From positions 1 to 49,765 of the forward strand of contig NZ_WWCL01000007.1 of NCBI RefSeq assembly GCF_009857835.1: DNA of 49,765 nt, given 5' to 3'. Under the pieces are notes generated by a model that saw only the letters and a list, made by a program, of their open reading frames with translations, was not told the origin of the DNA and did no database searches. The DNA comes from Duganella fentianensis (GTDB lineage Bacteria; Pseudomonadota; Gammaproteobacteria; Burkholderiales; Burkholderiaceae_D). Shown here piece after piece: positions 35,201 through 44,038 of the stretch (positions within the stretch are counted from its first letter, which is position 1; each line of letters opens with the position of its first letter). A program made the position numbers and the translations under genes.

Positions 35201-35584
35201 TCATCTCGCGCTAAAATTTACTCGACGATTCGAACGGCCGATTCGATACAACAGTAGCCCACCAAAGCATGCTAACGGAATTAAAAAGCCCATTACCGAA
35301 GCAAGACAAATCGTAAGTAGTGATGCATGCATGATCTTGGCCCGACCAACCGCCATACCAGCAAGGACAAACCCAATCCATGCAACATGGATAAGCATCT
35401 CAATTACGATCCGGACCCTGTTTCCTGTCCCCATCGCCGACCACTCGTTCTGTGTCTTACTGAGATCGACGACTATACCGCATGCGCACCGCTCCAGCGG
35501 TCTACCGATCCCATATCCAAGCAATGATCTAGTGGCTAGGTCTCTTCTGCAGATTGGACAGCGCAGTACGGTATAGACGCCCAT
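35201..35584 (-). CDS. Small zinc-ribbon protein with two transmembrane helices
   Basis: The 127-residue product has CPICRRDL and CACG in the first 35 residues, which form a probable zinc ribbon. Two hydrophobic helices follow at about 60-80 (VIEMLIHVAWIGFVLAGMAV) and 90-112 (CLASVMGFLIPLACFGGLLL). It is on the same strand as the other ribbon protein, 100 bases upstream of it. Both may derive from one family. No function is recognised. Confidence 0.55.
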   Translation of the reverse strand: MGVYTVLRCPICRRDLATRSLLGYGIGRPLERCACGIVVDLSKTQNEWSAMGTGNRVRIVIEMLIHVAWIGFVLAGMAVGRAKIMHASLLTICLASVMGFLIPLACFGGLLLYRIGRSNRRVNFSAR

Positions 35585-35748
35585 GTAAATTTTCCTGCAA
35601 ACGAGGTTATAAAATAAAAATTAATTCAGTATATAGGGCGGGCATTTTCAATCCATTTAACCCTTCGCCAGCACATGCATAGCCCGACGCTGCTAGGGTG
35701 GTCATCAACAAAATGGGAATGAAAGAAATATTCAGGGGTATCCGTTTT

Positions 35749-37101
35749 CTAAGAAAATTCAACGGAAGCTTCTGGCCGATCTCGGCCTAACGCAGCAGGA
35801 TACCAGCTTACTGAAATGAAAATATCACGCATTTTCACAATTCGACGAGGAGGCCTGCCCTCCGAATCATTTGCGACGTGGGGTGTACGTACAGGAGAGT
35901 TGCTGTCCGACTTCAAGTGCCATCGGCTGTACAGATTGAGATGAGAATGAGTGTCCGGGTTGATGAGAATAGCCGCGACGATGCCGATCAAGACGACGAT
36001 CGCGCCGCCAGTAAGCGGAGTGAACCACAGCATACGGAATGGGTAATCGCCGCCGCGTAGCAGGAGGCCGGCAATACCACAAGCCCCGACGCCTATCCCC
36101 GTGCCAAGTAAGCCACAGGTGCCCGATTGTAGAAAGACCATCATCATCAAGGTTCGCGGCGTGGCGCCTAAAGCACCAAGCACCGCATACTGCCGCAGGT
36201 GTTCGCTGGTGAACATGTAAAGCATCACTCCAGTGACACCAAAGCCGACCGCAATCGCCAAGGTCAGCATGGACATCACATCGCCAACGTCTTCCGAGTT
36301 GACCAGATACCATCGTACCGTATTGGCCTTGAAGTCGTCCGCCGTCAGTGCTTTCAATCCAGTCTGACGCCGGATGCGCCGGGCAAGTTCGTGCGCATCG
36401 CTGCCCTGTGCCGCGCTGACCAGCACGAAGGTCAGTTGCCGTCGCTCTGGCAGCAGCATCTGGCGCGCGTTGCCAATCGTCATATACAGCAGCGGCCGCG
36501 CCGGGTAGCGCGGATGACTGGACGATACGTGAATAACATCAGCCCGGTGATCATTTACCTCCAACGTATCGCCGGTCTGCAGCATCCTGAGCGGCGCGCT
36601 CAGTCTCGGCAGGCCATTGCTGGGCCAGGCATCGCCGGCAGAGACCGGAGCCAGCAATTTGTCCTCCGTACCGCCCGTATCGGCGATCACCGCACCTGGC
36701 TTGCGCAGGGCGCGAACGTCCAGCTGGCGATACGACGGCGCGCCAGTCAGCGTCGCGCCGTCGATGCCGATCACCTGGAACGGCTGGAAGCGTCCGTTCG
36801 GGAAGCGCACCTCGGCCGAGCCCAGCAGCATCGGTGTGGCGGTGGCCACGCTGGGTATCGAACGTACCCGGTCCAGAGCCCAATTGGGCAAATTGGTAGT
36901 CTGCTCGACAGAATCGACCGCCGGGTCCATGACCCAGATGTCCGCGCCGGTTTCGCTCACCAGGGCGAAGCCGCGCGTCATGAAGCCGCAGAAGTAGGAT
37001 GCCGCAAACGTGACCAGAAAGGCGGTAAAGGCAACCCCCAGGATCAATGCGGCGTACTTGACGCGATCGCCGCCCAGCATTTTCAGTGCGACGTGACGCA
37101 T
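35749..37101 (-). CDS. MacB/DevC-type ABC exporter permease, altered 3' end
   Basis: The 450-residue product has the FtsX-like permease layout: one N-terminal helix (YAALILGVAFTAFLVTFAAS), a periplasmic domain (about 50-265) with DIWVMDPAVDSVEQT, and three C-terminal helices (about 280-385). Related permeases end soon after the last helix. Here the homologous part stops near AILINP and some 60 unrelated hydrophilic residues follow, so the 3' end was probably replaced by recombination near 35,960. The start overlaps the end of the outer-membrane channel gene. A matching ATPase and adaptor are missing, so the exporter is probably not functional. Confidence 0.75.
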   Translation of the reverse strand: MRHVALKMLGGDRVKYAALILGVAFTAFLVTFAASYFCGFMTRGFALVSETGADIWVMDPAVDSVEQTTNLPNWALDRVRSIPSVATATPMLLGSAEVRFPNGRFQPFQVIGIDGATLTGAPSYRQLDVRALRKPGAVIADTGGTEDKLLAPVSAGDAWPSNGLPRLSAPLRMLQTGDTLEVNDHRADVIHVSSSHPRYPARPLLYMTIGNARQMLLPERRQLTFVLVSAAQGSDAHELARRIRRQTGLKALTADDFKANTVRWYLVNSEDVGDVMSMLTLAIAVGFGVTGVMLYMFTSEHLRQYAVLGALGATPRTLMMMVFLQSGTCGLLGTGIGVGACGIAGLLLRGGDYPFRMLWFTPLTGGAIVVLIGIVAAILINPDTHSHLNLYSRWHLKSDSNSPVRTPHVANDSEGRPPRRIVKMRDIFISVSWYPAALGRDRPEASVEFS

Positions 37102-38339
37102 GCCTTGCCCCCCTCACACCAGTCGCCGCCCAGCGCCTTATGAATGGCAATCCACTCCGTCGCTAGCGCGATATCGCTATGTACCAGCGCCTTTTGCGCC
37201 TCGCCCAGGGACTGGTTTACCGCCAACACGCTGCGGAAGTCGCTCATTCCCCCGTCAAAATTCGATTGCGCCAGGGCGACCCTGTCGCGTGCAGTAACGA
37301 CCGCCGCAAGCAGTCGTGCATGCTGTAGTTGCTCATGGCGGTAGGTGGCCAGCGCATCTTCGACTTCTTCCATGGCCATCAGGATGGCCTGACGATAAGC
37401 CAGCAAGGCGGCCTGCTGTTCTGCGTCGCGCACTGCCACCGTTGCTGTAATCTGGCCGGCACGCAGAATGGGCCATGACAGCGATGGCCCGATGCTCCAG
37501 GTGCGGCTGGCGGCGTTGGGCAGGCTGCCCAACGCCGCGCTGGCGAGTCCGATGTCTCCCTGCAGCGAAAAGCGGGGATACCAGTCGGCTTGCGCGGCGC
37601 CGGTACGCGCCGTTGCCGCAGCCAGGCGGCGTTCGGCAGCGCGGATGTCGGGGCGCCGCTGCAGCAGGTCGGAAGGAAGATCGCCGGGCAGTGTGGCGGG
37701 CACGGTAGCGATGGCTTGGCCGGCCTCAAGTTCGCGCTCGATCTCGCCGGGCGTGCTGCCGGTCAAGACGGCCAGACGGTGCTGCGTCACCTTGCGGGTG
37801 GCGTCGAGTGGCTCGATGGCGGCCTGTGCTGCAGCCAAGTCCGCCTTGGCGGCTAAGAGCTCCGACTCGGTGCCGATACCTGCCGTAAGGCGGCTGTGCG
37901 CCAATGTCTTCGCTTCATCGGCGGTCATGGCGCTTTGCCGCGCCAGCGCAATTTGTGCCTCGATGCCGCGCAGCTGGACGTAGTTGCGCGCCACCTCGGC
38001 CAGAACGCTCAGGCGAACCGCAGCAGTGTCATCCTGAACGGCGCCAAGGTCCGCCGCCGAAGCGTCGCGCTCATGCTGACGGGCGCCAAACAAGTCAATT
38101 TCCCAATTGGCGTCGAAACCGAGCTGAAACAGGTTGTCCGTCTCGCCAGGCTGGCCCTGCGCCGTACTCGGGACATTGGCGCTCTCATGGGCACGCGCCG
38201 CAGAAGCAGCCACGCCAAGCCGGGGGTAGCGCGATGCCTCAACCAGGCCGTGCCTAGCACGCGCCGCGCGCAGCATGGCCCGCGCGCGCGCCAGATCGAG
38301 ATTGTCTTGCGTGGCCTGCAACAGCAAGGGAATGGACAC
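37083..38339 (-). pseudogene. NodT-type outer-membrane channel, N-terminus lost and fused to an ABC ATPase scrap
   Basis: From about residue 10 the product is an OEP channel of the NodT class (DNLDLARARAMLRAARARHG, LGFDANWEIDLFGARQHERD, LPSDLLQRRPDIRAAERRL). It lacks the signal peptide, lipid-anchor Cys and first 50-60 residues. Upstream in the same frame the DNA reads IGFVFQSFNLLPALSATENV (about 38,337-38,400), the Q-loop region of a MacB/LolD-type ABC ATPase. A deletion has thus joined a piece of an ATPase gene to the channel gene. The nominal start is a GTG at 38339 within the ATPase part. Without a signal peptide the product should not reach the outer membrane. Confidence 0.8.
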
Positions 38340-38469
38340 ATTCTCGGTGGCCGATAACGCGGGAAGCAGGTTGAAGCTCTGGAAAACGAAACCGATACCC
38401 GCTCGCAGGCCACGGTTTGAGCGGTGACGTAGCCTTCGGCTGTTTGGGGTTTTCCTGTAGTGGCCATAT

Positions 38470-39546
38470 TCAGATTCCTAGTTCATTTAGGCGAAGTTGA
38501 TGAGCAAGTTCCTTGTTTCGACCTTTGCCATCCAGCAAGTCAAGATACAGGATAAAAGGATTGGCCAACCGGGGCTGGGAAGATGTTTTTTTGTCGGCAA
38601 ACAGAAAGCTAGCGCCGGTGCGTTCGATCAGCGTGACGTTGGCTCCCTTGTCCACCGGCTTCAACTTGAGCGAAAATTCATATAGTCCAGCTTTACCAGG
38701 AGGAATGACAAGTTCGACTGTATCCGTTCGTGTGAGATGCGGAGTGATGCGGTTCGCCGCTGCGGCGCCAGTAAAGACACCGTCGTCTCTCCCCATCAGT
38801 GAGTTGTCCAGTTTCTCGAAGAATTGCTCGAGCATATTGGCGGGATTGGACATAAAGCAATACCACTTCGTTTTAATGTCTTTGCGCTGCGTCCACGCCT
38901 CCGCCCACGCGTCCAGCAATTCCGTCGGCTGGGATAGCCTACGACGGAGCGTCCGGCCGCTTCCCTCGCTCTCAATCCATTCCTTGCGCTCCAGTTCCGA
39001 AAGCACAGTTGACACGGTGTAGGTCGACGTCTCCGACAGCTTTGCCAGTTCCAGGCCGCTCCTAAAATTGTGGCGTTCCACGAGCAAGGCCAAGATGACT
39101 TGCTCCCTGGCGCCGGTAAAAAGGGGCACTTCGCTGCGACGGGCGTTGGGTCTGGAAGGGCGCTGGATATCGATGAGCCATTCCTTGTGCCGCAAATAAA
39201 ACGTGCCGCAGGCTTCGAAATACGCGAGTTTGTGGTGACGCAGGTCGTCCTTCGCACCTTCGCTGATATGCTCCGCGGCCACCACAGGGATGATGTCCTT
39301 GGCTTCGTCGTTATCCTTTAGGAAACTTTGGAGTTGCCAGGCAGCATCGCGGATGTCTCTCGGATAGGCTTGGCGCAACAACTCGACGGCCAGACGCCTG
39401 CGACCATAGGGCGAGCTGATATGCAACAGACAATCGAGCTTGCCGCCGCGGTAGGGAACGTCGAACATCGGCTCGTCGACTTCTATGCCCGCGCTGGCCA
39501 GAGCCATGCGTAGCGATTCGACAAGATTTTTTTCAAGGATAGACAT
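38470..39546 (-). CDS. AbiEi-type (type IV antitoxin-like) regulator
   Basis: The 358-residue product fits the AbiEi-2 group: an N-terminal half of about 150 residues, a central winged-helix region (REQVILALLVERHNFRSGLE, STYTVSTVLSELERKEWIES), and a C-terminal domain with VELVIPPG and ANPFILYLDLL. AbiEi proteins are DNA-binding antitoxins that repress their own operon. The toxin-type partner (AbiEii nucleotidyltransferase) is not present downstream, where a decayed exporter begins. It may therefore be an orphan antitoxin or a stand-alone regulator. Two palindromes in front of the start fit autoregulation. Confidence 0.75.
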   Translation of the reverse strand: MSILEKNLVESLRMALASAGIEVDEPMFDVPYRGGKLDCLLHISSPYGRRRLAVELLRQAYPRDIRDAAWQLQSFLKDNDEAKDIIPVVAAEHISEGAKDDLRHHKLAYFEACGTFYLRHKEWLIDIQRPSRPNARRSEVPLFTGAREQVILALLVERHNFRSGLELAKLSETSTYTVSTVLSELERKEWIESEGSGRTLRRRLSQPTELLDAWAEAWTQRKDIKTKWYCFMSNPANMLEQFFEKLDNSLMGRDDGVFTGAAAANRITPHLTRTDTVELVIPPGKAGLYEFSLKLKPVDKGANVTLIERTGASFLFADKKTSSQPRLANPFILYLDLLDGKGRNKELAHQLRLNELGI

Positions 39547-39548
39547 AG

Positions 39549-39566
39549 TTTATCTGCGCAGATAAA
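39549..39566. promoter_or_regulatory. Operator 1: 18-bp perfect palindrome
   Basis: TTTATCTGCGCAGATAAA is a perfect 18-bp palindrome immediately upstream of the start codon (39546) of the AbiEi-type gene. Binding there would block initiation. It is very probably the autoregulatory operator. Confidence 0.75.
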
Positions 39567-39603
39567 TAAAGTGAGATTGCTTTTCTTTAGCAATATCCGT
39601 TAG

Positions 39604-39621
39604 TTTATCTGCGCAGCTAAT
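39604..39621. promoter_or_regulatory. Operator 2: second copy of the palindrome
   Basis: TTTATCTGCGCAGCTAAT repeats the left half and centre of operator 1, with a degenerate right half. Centre-to-centre distance is 55 bp, a little over five helical turns, which would allow two dimers on the same face. Confidence 0.7.
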
Positions 39622-39699
39622 TTAGCGCAATCCCAATCAGATTGTGACGATAAATATTAATCCTCAGCTAATACTCTGCCCAAGGTTGTGCCCAAAAAC

Positions 39700-40200
39700 C
39701 GTCGCACCACTGAGACAGTTTAAGTCTGTTGATTTGCACCGAAAACTGACCCACTTTGCAGCATAATTTGCATCGAAAATTGACCCACGTTTAGCACACA
39801 ATCCTACTCATCAGAACGAGTAGGGGATCGGAGTGATTGACGTGGCATTACTAGGAATTATTAGACGCTGGCACCTTCGTGACCAGGTCCCGCTGAGGGA
39901 AATCGCGAAGAGGCTCGGCATCTCCCGCAACACCGTCCGCCGCTACTTGCGGTCGGAAATCACCGAGCCCGCGTATGCGGAGCGCCAATCCACCAGCGCA
40001 ATCGATCCTTACGCCTTCCAGCTTTCAGCCTGGCTCAAGACTGAGGCGGCCAAATCCCGAAAGCAGAGGCGCAGCCTCAAGCAGCTTCACCAGGAGCTTA
40101 TCAATTTGGGTTTTAAGGGGTCTTACGACAGAGTCGCGGCGTTCGCCAGACAGTGGAGGGAGGGTCAAACTGAGTGGGTCAATTCAGCGCGCAAACGCAC
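39700..40200 (+). mobile_element. IS21-family element fragment (left end plus 5' istA)
   Basis: The left end carries the two internal repeats typical of IS21 ends: TTTGCACCGAAAACTGACCC (about 39734) and TTTGCATCGAAAATTGACCC (about 39766). They are followed by the start of istA. The element breaks off within istA near 40190-40200, and no istB or right end follows. The reversed end-like word TGGGTCAATT occurs near 40172, close to the break. Confidence 0.7.
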
Positions 40201-40249
40201 ACGGAGAGAGCAGCCTCATCAAAATCGCCAGTGCTTACAGCCTTACTGA
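39833..40249 (+). pseudogene. IS21 transposase IstA, 3'-truncated
   Basis: The frame opens with a GTG at 39833 behind GGGATCGGAG. It has the IstA helix-turn-helix (VPLREIAKRLGISRNTVRRY) and continues with family sequence to FARQWREGQTEWVNSARKRT, about residue 122. After that come some 16 unrelated residues. The catalytic DDE domain is entirely lost, so it cannot transpose by itself. Confidence 0.8.
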
Positions 40250-40391
40250 CAATCCTAGCCGTCTCAAAATCGAAATTGAAATGAATACCTGGTTGAGTTG
40301 CACTCTGCTCATCAGCAGCAATTGAGAACACAGCACTACAGAGTGCCAATAGAATCAGGACGGCACGTACAAGACTCTTAAAAGAAAACAT
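40197..40391 (-). pseudogene. Secreted protein gene, 3' end lost at the IS21 fragment
   Basis: The frame starts at 40391 with a good signal peptide (MFSFKSLVRAVLILLALCSA, cleavage near FSIAA) and continues with DEQSATQPGIHFNFDFETAR. At about 40197 it runs into the istA fragment, and only a few meaningless residues follow before the stop at 40179. The product is a truncated secreted protein of unknown family. No matching 3' part was seen on the other side of the IS remnant, so a deletion accompanied the insertion. Confidence 0.5.
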
Positions 40392-40638
40392 CTAGTTCTC
40401 CAATTTTAGGGATAGACATTAGCGCTCCAGCTTAATGTTTTGCGAACATCTACCGGCGGCTATGGCCGTTGCCGGCCTAAGGCTCAAAGGGTAGCACCTT
40501 AACCTTTTGGAAAGCTCACGAATTGTCACGCCGAGCGGAAATGCCCCAAATCGGACCTTCGCGATAAATAGGTATCGCGAAAAGAACTGACTTGGGGGGA
40601 GTCGCCTCAACCAGTTTCCTACCCGGATAAGTGATTGG

Positions 40639-40938
40639 CTAGCCACCAGATTTGGTCAGGTCCTCGAAATCAGCATGGACTTCCGCCAGCAACTTCTCCT
40701 CTTCCTCTTCCATTTCCTTGATCACCGCCGCGTGAACTATCTTTAGCCCTACCGACAACTTATCAGTAAGAATGATTTTCCTCTTCTTGCTAGCTCGCTC
40801 GCTGAATTCCTTCTTGAGCCAATCATTCAAATAAGAGTTGCCATCATAAATGGCACCAGAGTCCGTGTCGCGCGTAACCCGTACTACTTGCTTTCCGCTA
40901 TCTAAAGAACACTGGATGATCCATTCCCAGTTGAGCAT
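40639..40938 (-). CDS. Hypothetical protein
   Basis: The 99-residue product (from the ATG at 40938) begins MLNWEWIIQCSLDSGKQVVR and ends in a Glu/Lys-rich helix (EMEEEEEKLLAEVHADFEDL). It is not recognised and has no signal peptide. No strong ribosome-binding site is seen. The interval 40392-40638 after it contains only a short GC-rich inverted repeat (GGCTATGGCCGTTGCCGGCC region) and no convincing gene. Confidence 0.45.
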   Translation of the reverse strand: MLNWEWIIQCSLDSGKQVVRVTRDTDSGAIYDGNSYLNDWLKKEFSERASKKRKIILTDKLSVGLKIVHAAVIKEMEEEEEKLLAEVHADFEDLTKSGG

Positions 40939-40977
40939 GATCAACGCGATGTAAGCCTAGGCTCTCATACTAAAAGA

Positions 40978-41244
40978 ATGAATCCCAAATTACTGAAGCT
41001 GTGCTGGGCTGCCCGAGAATTAATAAACAGCCACGGCCTTCCGTTTGCCGCATCGCTTCTTTGTGAGCAGGCTGTTCCGCTACACCTTGCACTTCACTTT
41101 TTGACATTGCCGGAAAAGGCGCTAGTCTGTCTCTACTATTCAGCGGGAGAGAGGATATTAAAAAATGCGGCGCAACATTCCGAAATCAATCCAACCGGCC
41201 GCATTGGATCGTCGAGCGGTAGCCTATGTGCGCATGTCGACTAA
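40978..41244 (+). CDS. Possible small hypothetical protein overlapping the recombinase
   Basis: An 88-codon frame (MNPKLLKLCWAARELINSHG and onward) precedes and overlaps the recombinase start by 80 bases. The first 60 residues look helical and protein-like (LPFAASLLCEQAVPLHLALH). The part that overlaps the recombinase is probably meaningless. Weak support. Confidence 0.3.
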   Translation: MNPKLLKLCWAARELINSHGLPFAASLLCEQAVPLHLALHFLTLPEKALVCLYYSAGERILKNAAQHSEINPTGRIGSSSGSLCAHVD

Positions 41245-41644
41245 GCGTCAGGAGTATTTCACTCGGAACCAACTAGACACCATCGAGAAATACGCAGAAG
41301 AACGTTCACTGACGTTGGTTAAGGTATATGAGGACGAGGGCAAGAGTGGATTAACAAAGAGGGGACGGCCTGGGCTGTGTCGGCTCATTGAAGACGTAAA
41401 GCAAAATCATGACTTCGCTTTTATTCTCGTCTATGACGTTACCAGATGGGGACGGTTTCAGGATATCGATGAAAGTGCTTATTACGAATACCTTTGCCGG
41501 ATCAATGGTGTGAACGTAGCGTACTGCGCTGAGGTATTCGAAAACGATGGTTCACCCTATGCTTCAATAATCAAAGCCCTTAAACGGATTGCTGCTGCTG
41601 ACTTCAGCAGAGAACTTTCAGTAAAGGTATACGCTGCTGATTAA
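41165..41644 (+). pseudogene. Large serine recombinase, truncated after the catalytic domain
   Basis: The 159 residues are the N-terminal resolvase domain: AVAYVRMSTKRQ with nucleophile Ser25, VYEDEGKSGLTKRGRPGL, ILVYDVTRWGRFQDIDESAY, and FSRELSVKV. Large serine recombinases of this type have some 350 further residues with zinc ribbon and coiled coil. Here a stop comes after VKVYAAD. All catalytic residues appear present, but the DNA-recognition part is gone. Confidence 0.8.
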
Positions 41645-41667
41645 CGGTAGTGTTAGGGTAGAGGCGG

Positions 41668-41904
41668 CTAACGATAGCCATTAGGCGCTCCCAGTATCAA
41701 GTCCAGCATTTCATGCCCAAGTTGTCTCGCGGCCGTTTCCGCAAAGCTAAAATGAGACATGATATCGGTGTGATCCGTTACGATTTGATCGCTGTCGATT
41801 TCAATACTGACGTACCCTATGAACCCAGCAGTAGGGGGCTGACTCGGCTGAACTAAAGTTTTGACAATGTAGCCTCGATAATTCGTTGCCCTAGACAGTC
41901 CCAT
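41668..41904 (-). CDS. Small hypothetical protein, paralogue of the 49.1-kb fragment
   Basis: The 78-residue product starts at 41904, where GGAGG lies four to five bases upstream of the ATG. The C-terminal half (QIVTDHTDIMSHFSFAETAA, then RQLGHEMLDLIL) is closely matched by the fragment at 49101-49238 (QIVTDTTQVMSNFTFAETTA, then SRLGHEMVDIIL). No function is known. The protein is small, soluble and acidic. Confidence 0.55.
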   Translation of the reverse strand: MGLSRATNYRGYIVKTLVQPSQPPTAGFIGYVSIEIDSDQIVTDHTDIMSHFSFAETAARQLGHEMLDLILGAPNGYR

Positions 41905-42003
41905 AGTTCCTCCGTGCATCACAACAAGTATAACGTTTGCTACAGTTCAAATTTAGAACAGCCTAGCATTTCATCAAGGGTAGCGGTGGCCATGCAACTA
42001 TAA

Positions 42004-42049
42004 AACATGCCATGTTATATGCTGATTCCGGCCTCGGAAATCAGCATAT
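42004..42049. terminator. Palindrome plus strong hairpin between the small gene and the chemoreceptor
   Basis: AACATGCCATGTT (42004-42016) is an odd palindrome. It is followed directly by an 11-bp inverted repeat, ATATGCTGATT (42017-42027) and AATCAGCATAT (42039-42049), with CCG/CGG extending the stem over a GCCT loop. It lies after the chemoreceptor stop (42106, minus strand). A short GTTTTAT follows on that strand, so it could be that gene's terminator. Confidence 0.5.
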
Positions 42050-42105
42050 GCTAAGCATCTGCGGTTGGAGTAATCCCTAGCGAATCGCGTATTGATCCGA
42101 GCAGT

Positions 42106-43716
42106 TTAGGTCGACGGGGTGTACCCCAAAGCAGCGTTGGCGGCTTTTCGTGGTAAATGCTTCGTCATTGTGGCGTGGTTTGTGCCAGCTCGAAGTGTAA
42201 ATTGTCCAATCAACTGATTCAGATTCTGTGCCTGCTCGCTCATAGCTGTTGCGGCGGCGGCCGATTGTTCAACGAGCGCCGCATTCTGCTGGGTAAATGA
42301 ATCCATTTCCCCTACCGCCTGATTTACCTGATGCAGTCCCGAACTCTGTTGAATTCCGGCATCGGCAATTTCGCCGATGATGCGCGCGACGTTGTTGACA
42401 CCTTCTACCAATCGCTCCATCGCTGCGCCGGCTTTGTGGACTAGTTCATCCCCTTGGCTGACCTGTGCAACGGAGTCATCAATGAGCATCTTGATTTCTT
42501 TCGCTGCACTAGCGGAGCGTTGGGCCAGATTGCGTACTTCGGTCGCTACTACCGCAAACCCACGACCTTGTTCACCCGCCCGCGCCGCCTCTACAGCGGC
42601 GTTCAATGCCAGAATATTGGTCTGGAATGCGATTCCGTCAATGACCGAGATGATATCGACTATCCGTACGGACGAGGCGTTTATCGCTGCCATGGTCTCG
42701 ATTACCTGTGCGACAACTTCACCACCTTGGATCGCGGTTTCTGCTGCCTCATTGGCTAATTGCCGGGCCTGCGTGGTAGATTCTGCGTTGTTCTGAACCG
42801 TGCTGGTCAACTCCTCGATGGACGCAGCAGTCTCCTCCAAGGCGCCGGCTTGCTGTTCGGTACGCGCCGACAGATCCATATTGCCGCTGGCGATTTCATG
42901 AGAAGCGGTCTGGATAGCAGTCGCGCCTTCCTGTACCTCGCCTATAATAGTGTTCAGTTTGCTGCTCATGAGATTGAGCGCTGCCAGTAATTGCCCAACT
43001 TCGTCCGACCCGCTGCTTATGTCTTCGCGGGTCAGGTCACCTGCTGCGACTTCATCAGCAATCTTGACCGCGCTTTTGAGCGCATTGGACAGACGATCGA
43101 TCAAGAAATGGCCGGCGATTGCGATGCCGACCGCGAATAGCACGGTGATCGCGATAGAAATCCAAGTGGATCTGGCGTGTACACTTTCGGCCCGCTTCGA
43201 GCCCTCATCAGCAAGTTTGAAGTTATAAGCGCGATGATCAGATATGGCACGATCGGCACGGGCGATGATCTCCTGATTGCTCAACTGCGCTTTACGGGCC
43301 TGTTCGACGTCGCCTGATGCGGATAGCTTCAGAACCTTGTCCCGTGCAAGATAGTAATCGGCAATTGTCTGCCTGACTCCACTGAGCAAAACACGATCTT
43401 GCTCGTCTGAGATGTCTTCCTTTTCGTAACGCGTCAGGGCATCGCGAATTTTGGCTTCGGCGTTGGCCATGTCGCTGGCGATTTGGTCGCGCTCGCTTTG
43501 ATCGCTGGTAGCAAGATGCTTCCAGGTGTCAATGCGCATGCGGCCAAAGGCCTCGTCGACGTTATCAAGTTGCTCCACGCTCGGAAGGGTGTTGACGTTA
43601 GCATAGTTTGCAGCTTCAAACACAGTCGAGATCTGTAAATAACTGATTAATCCCACGGCACACATACCCATAACTGCCGCCGCTAACAAAACATATAGTT
43701 TTTTTGCAAAAGTCAT
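42106..43716 (-). CDS. Methyl-accepting chemotaxis protein
   Basis: The 536-residue transmembrane chemoreceptor has a first membrane helix (about 8-28), a four-helix-bundle ligand domain (about 30-185), a second helix (TWISIAITVLFAVGIAIAG), HAMP, and the long signalling coiled coil with the conserved tip IDGIAFQTNILALNAAVEAA near residue 370. The start at 43716 has GAGGAA seven bases upstream; an ATG 15 bases earlier is less likely. The start MTFAKKLYVLLAA is typical of betaproteobacterial Tsr-like receptors. No other chemotaxis gene is nearby. There is no C-terminal methylation-enzyme pentapeptide. Confidence 0.93.
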   Translation of the reverse strand: MTFAKKLYVLLAAAVMGMCAVGLISYLQISTVFEAANYANVNTLPSVEQLDNVDEAFGRMRIDTWKHLATSDQSERDQIASDMANAEAKIRDALTRYEKEDISDEQDRVLLSGVRQTIADYYLARDKVLKLSASGDVEQARKAQLSNQEIIARADRAISDHRAYNFKLADEGSKRAESVHARSTWISIAITVLFAVGIAIAGHFLIDRLSNALKSAVKIADEVAAGDLTREDISSGSDEVGQLLAALNLMSSKLNTIIGEVQEGATAIQTASHEIASGNMDLSARTEQQAGALEETAASIEELTSTVQNNAESTTQARQLANEAAETAIQGGEVVAQVIETMAAINASSVRIVDIISVIDGIAFQTNILALNAAVEAARAGEQGRGFAVVATEVRNLAQRSASAAKEIKMLIDDSVAQVSQGDELVHKAGAAMERLVEGVNNVARIIGEIADAGIQQSSGLHQVNQAVGEMDSFTQQNAALVEQSAAAATAMSEQAQNLNQLIGQFTLRAGTNHATMTKHLPRKAANAALGYTPST

Positions 43717-44038
43717 GCTTTGATTCCTCAATTGATCAGAAGCTTAAGGTGGTGTGAAGAGATTAACGACACTCAGATCTACTAATTCTAAATAGCTCTA
43801 TTGATGGTCTCTGCGAATGCTGTCTCAATGAACTTCTATACTACTTGCGTTCATCTGGCATGTCATGGTGGGATCAACATGCTGTGGTATTTTCAGGTAG
43901 GGCAGTCACCAGATTCGCAGTTTTGTCTTAGACGTGCTTGGTGATTTTTGATTTAGTCGACGATTTTGATCTGCATTGGCGAAAATAGACACATTCTGGC
44001 GCGAGTTTTCGGTCAATAATTCCTTTGTGGACTTGACC

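Noticed and set aside
40419..40646. 75-codon minus-strand open frame after the 99-residue hypothetical gene
   Set aside because: No start signal and no recognisable pattern. It crosses a GC-rich inverted repeat.
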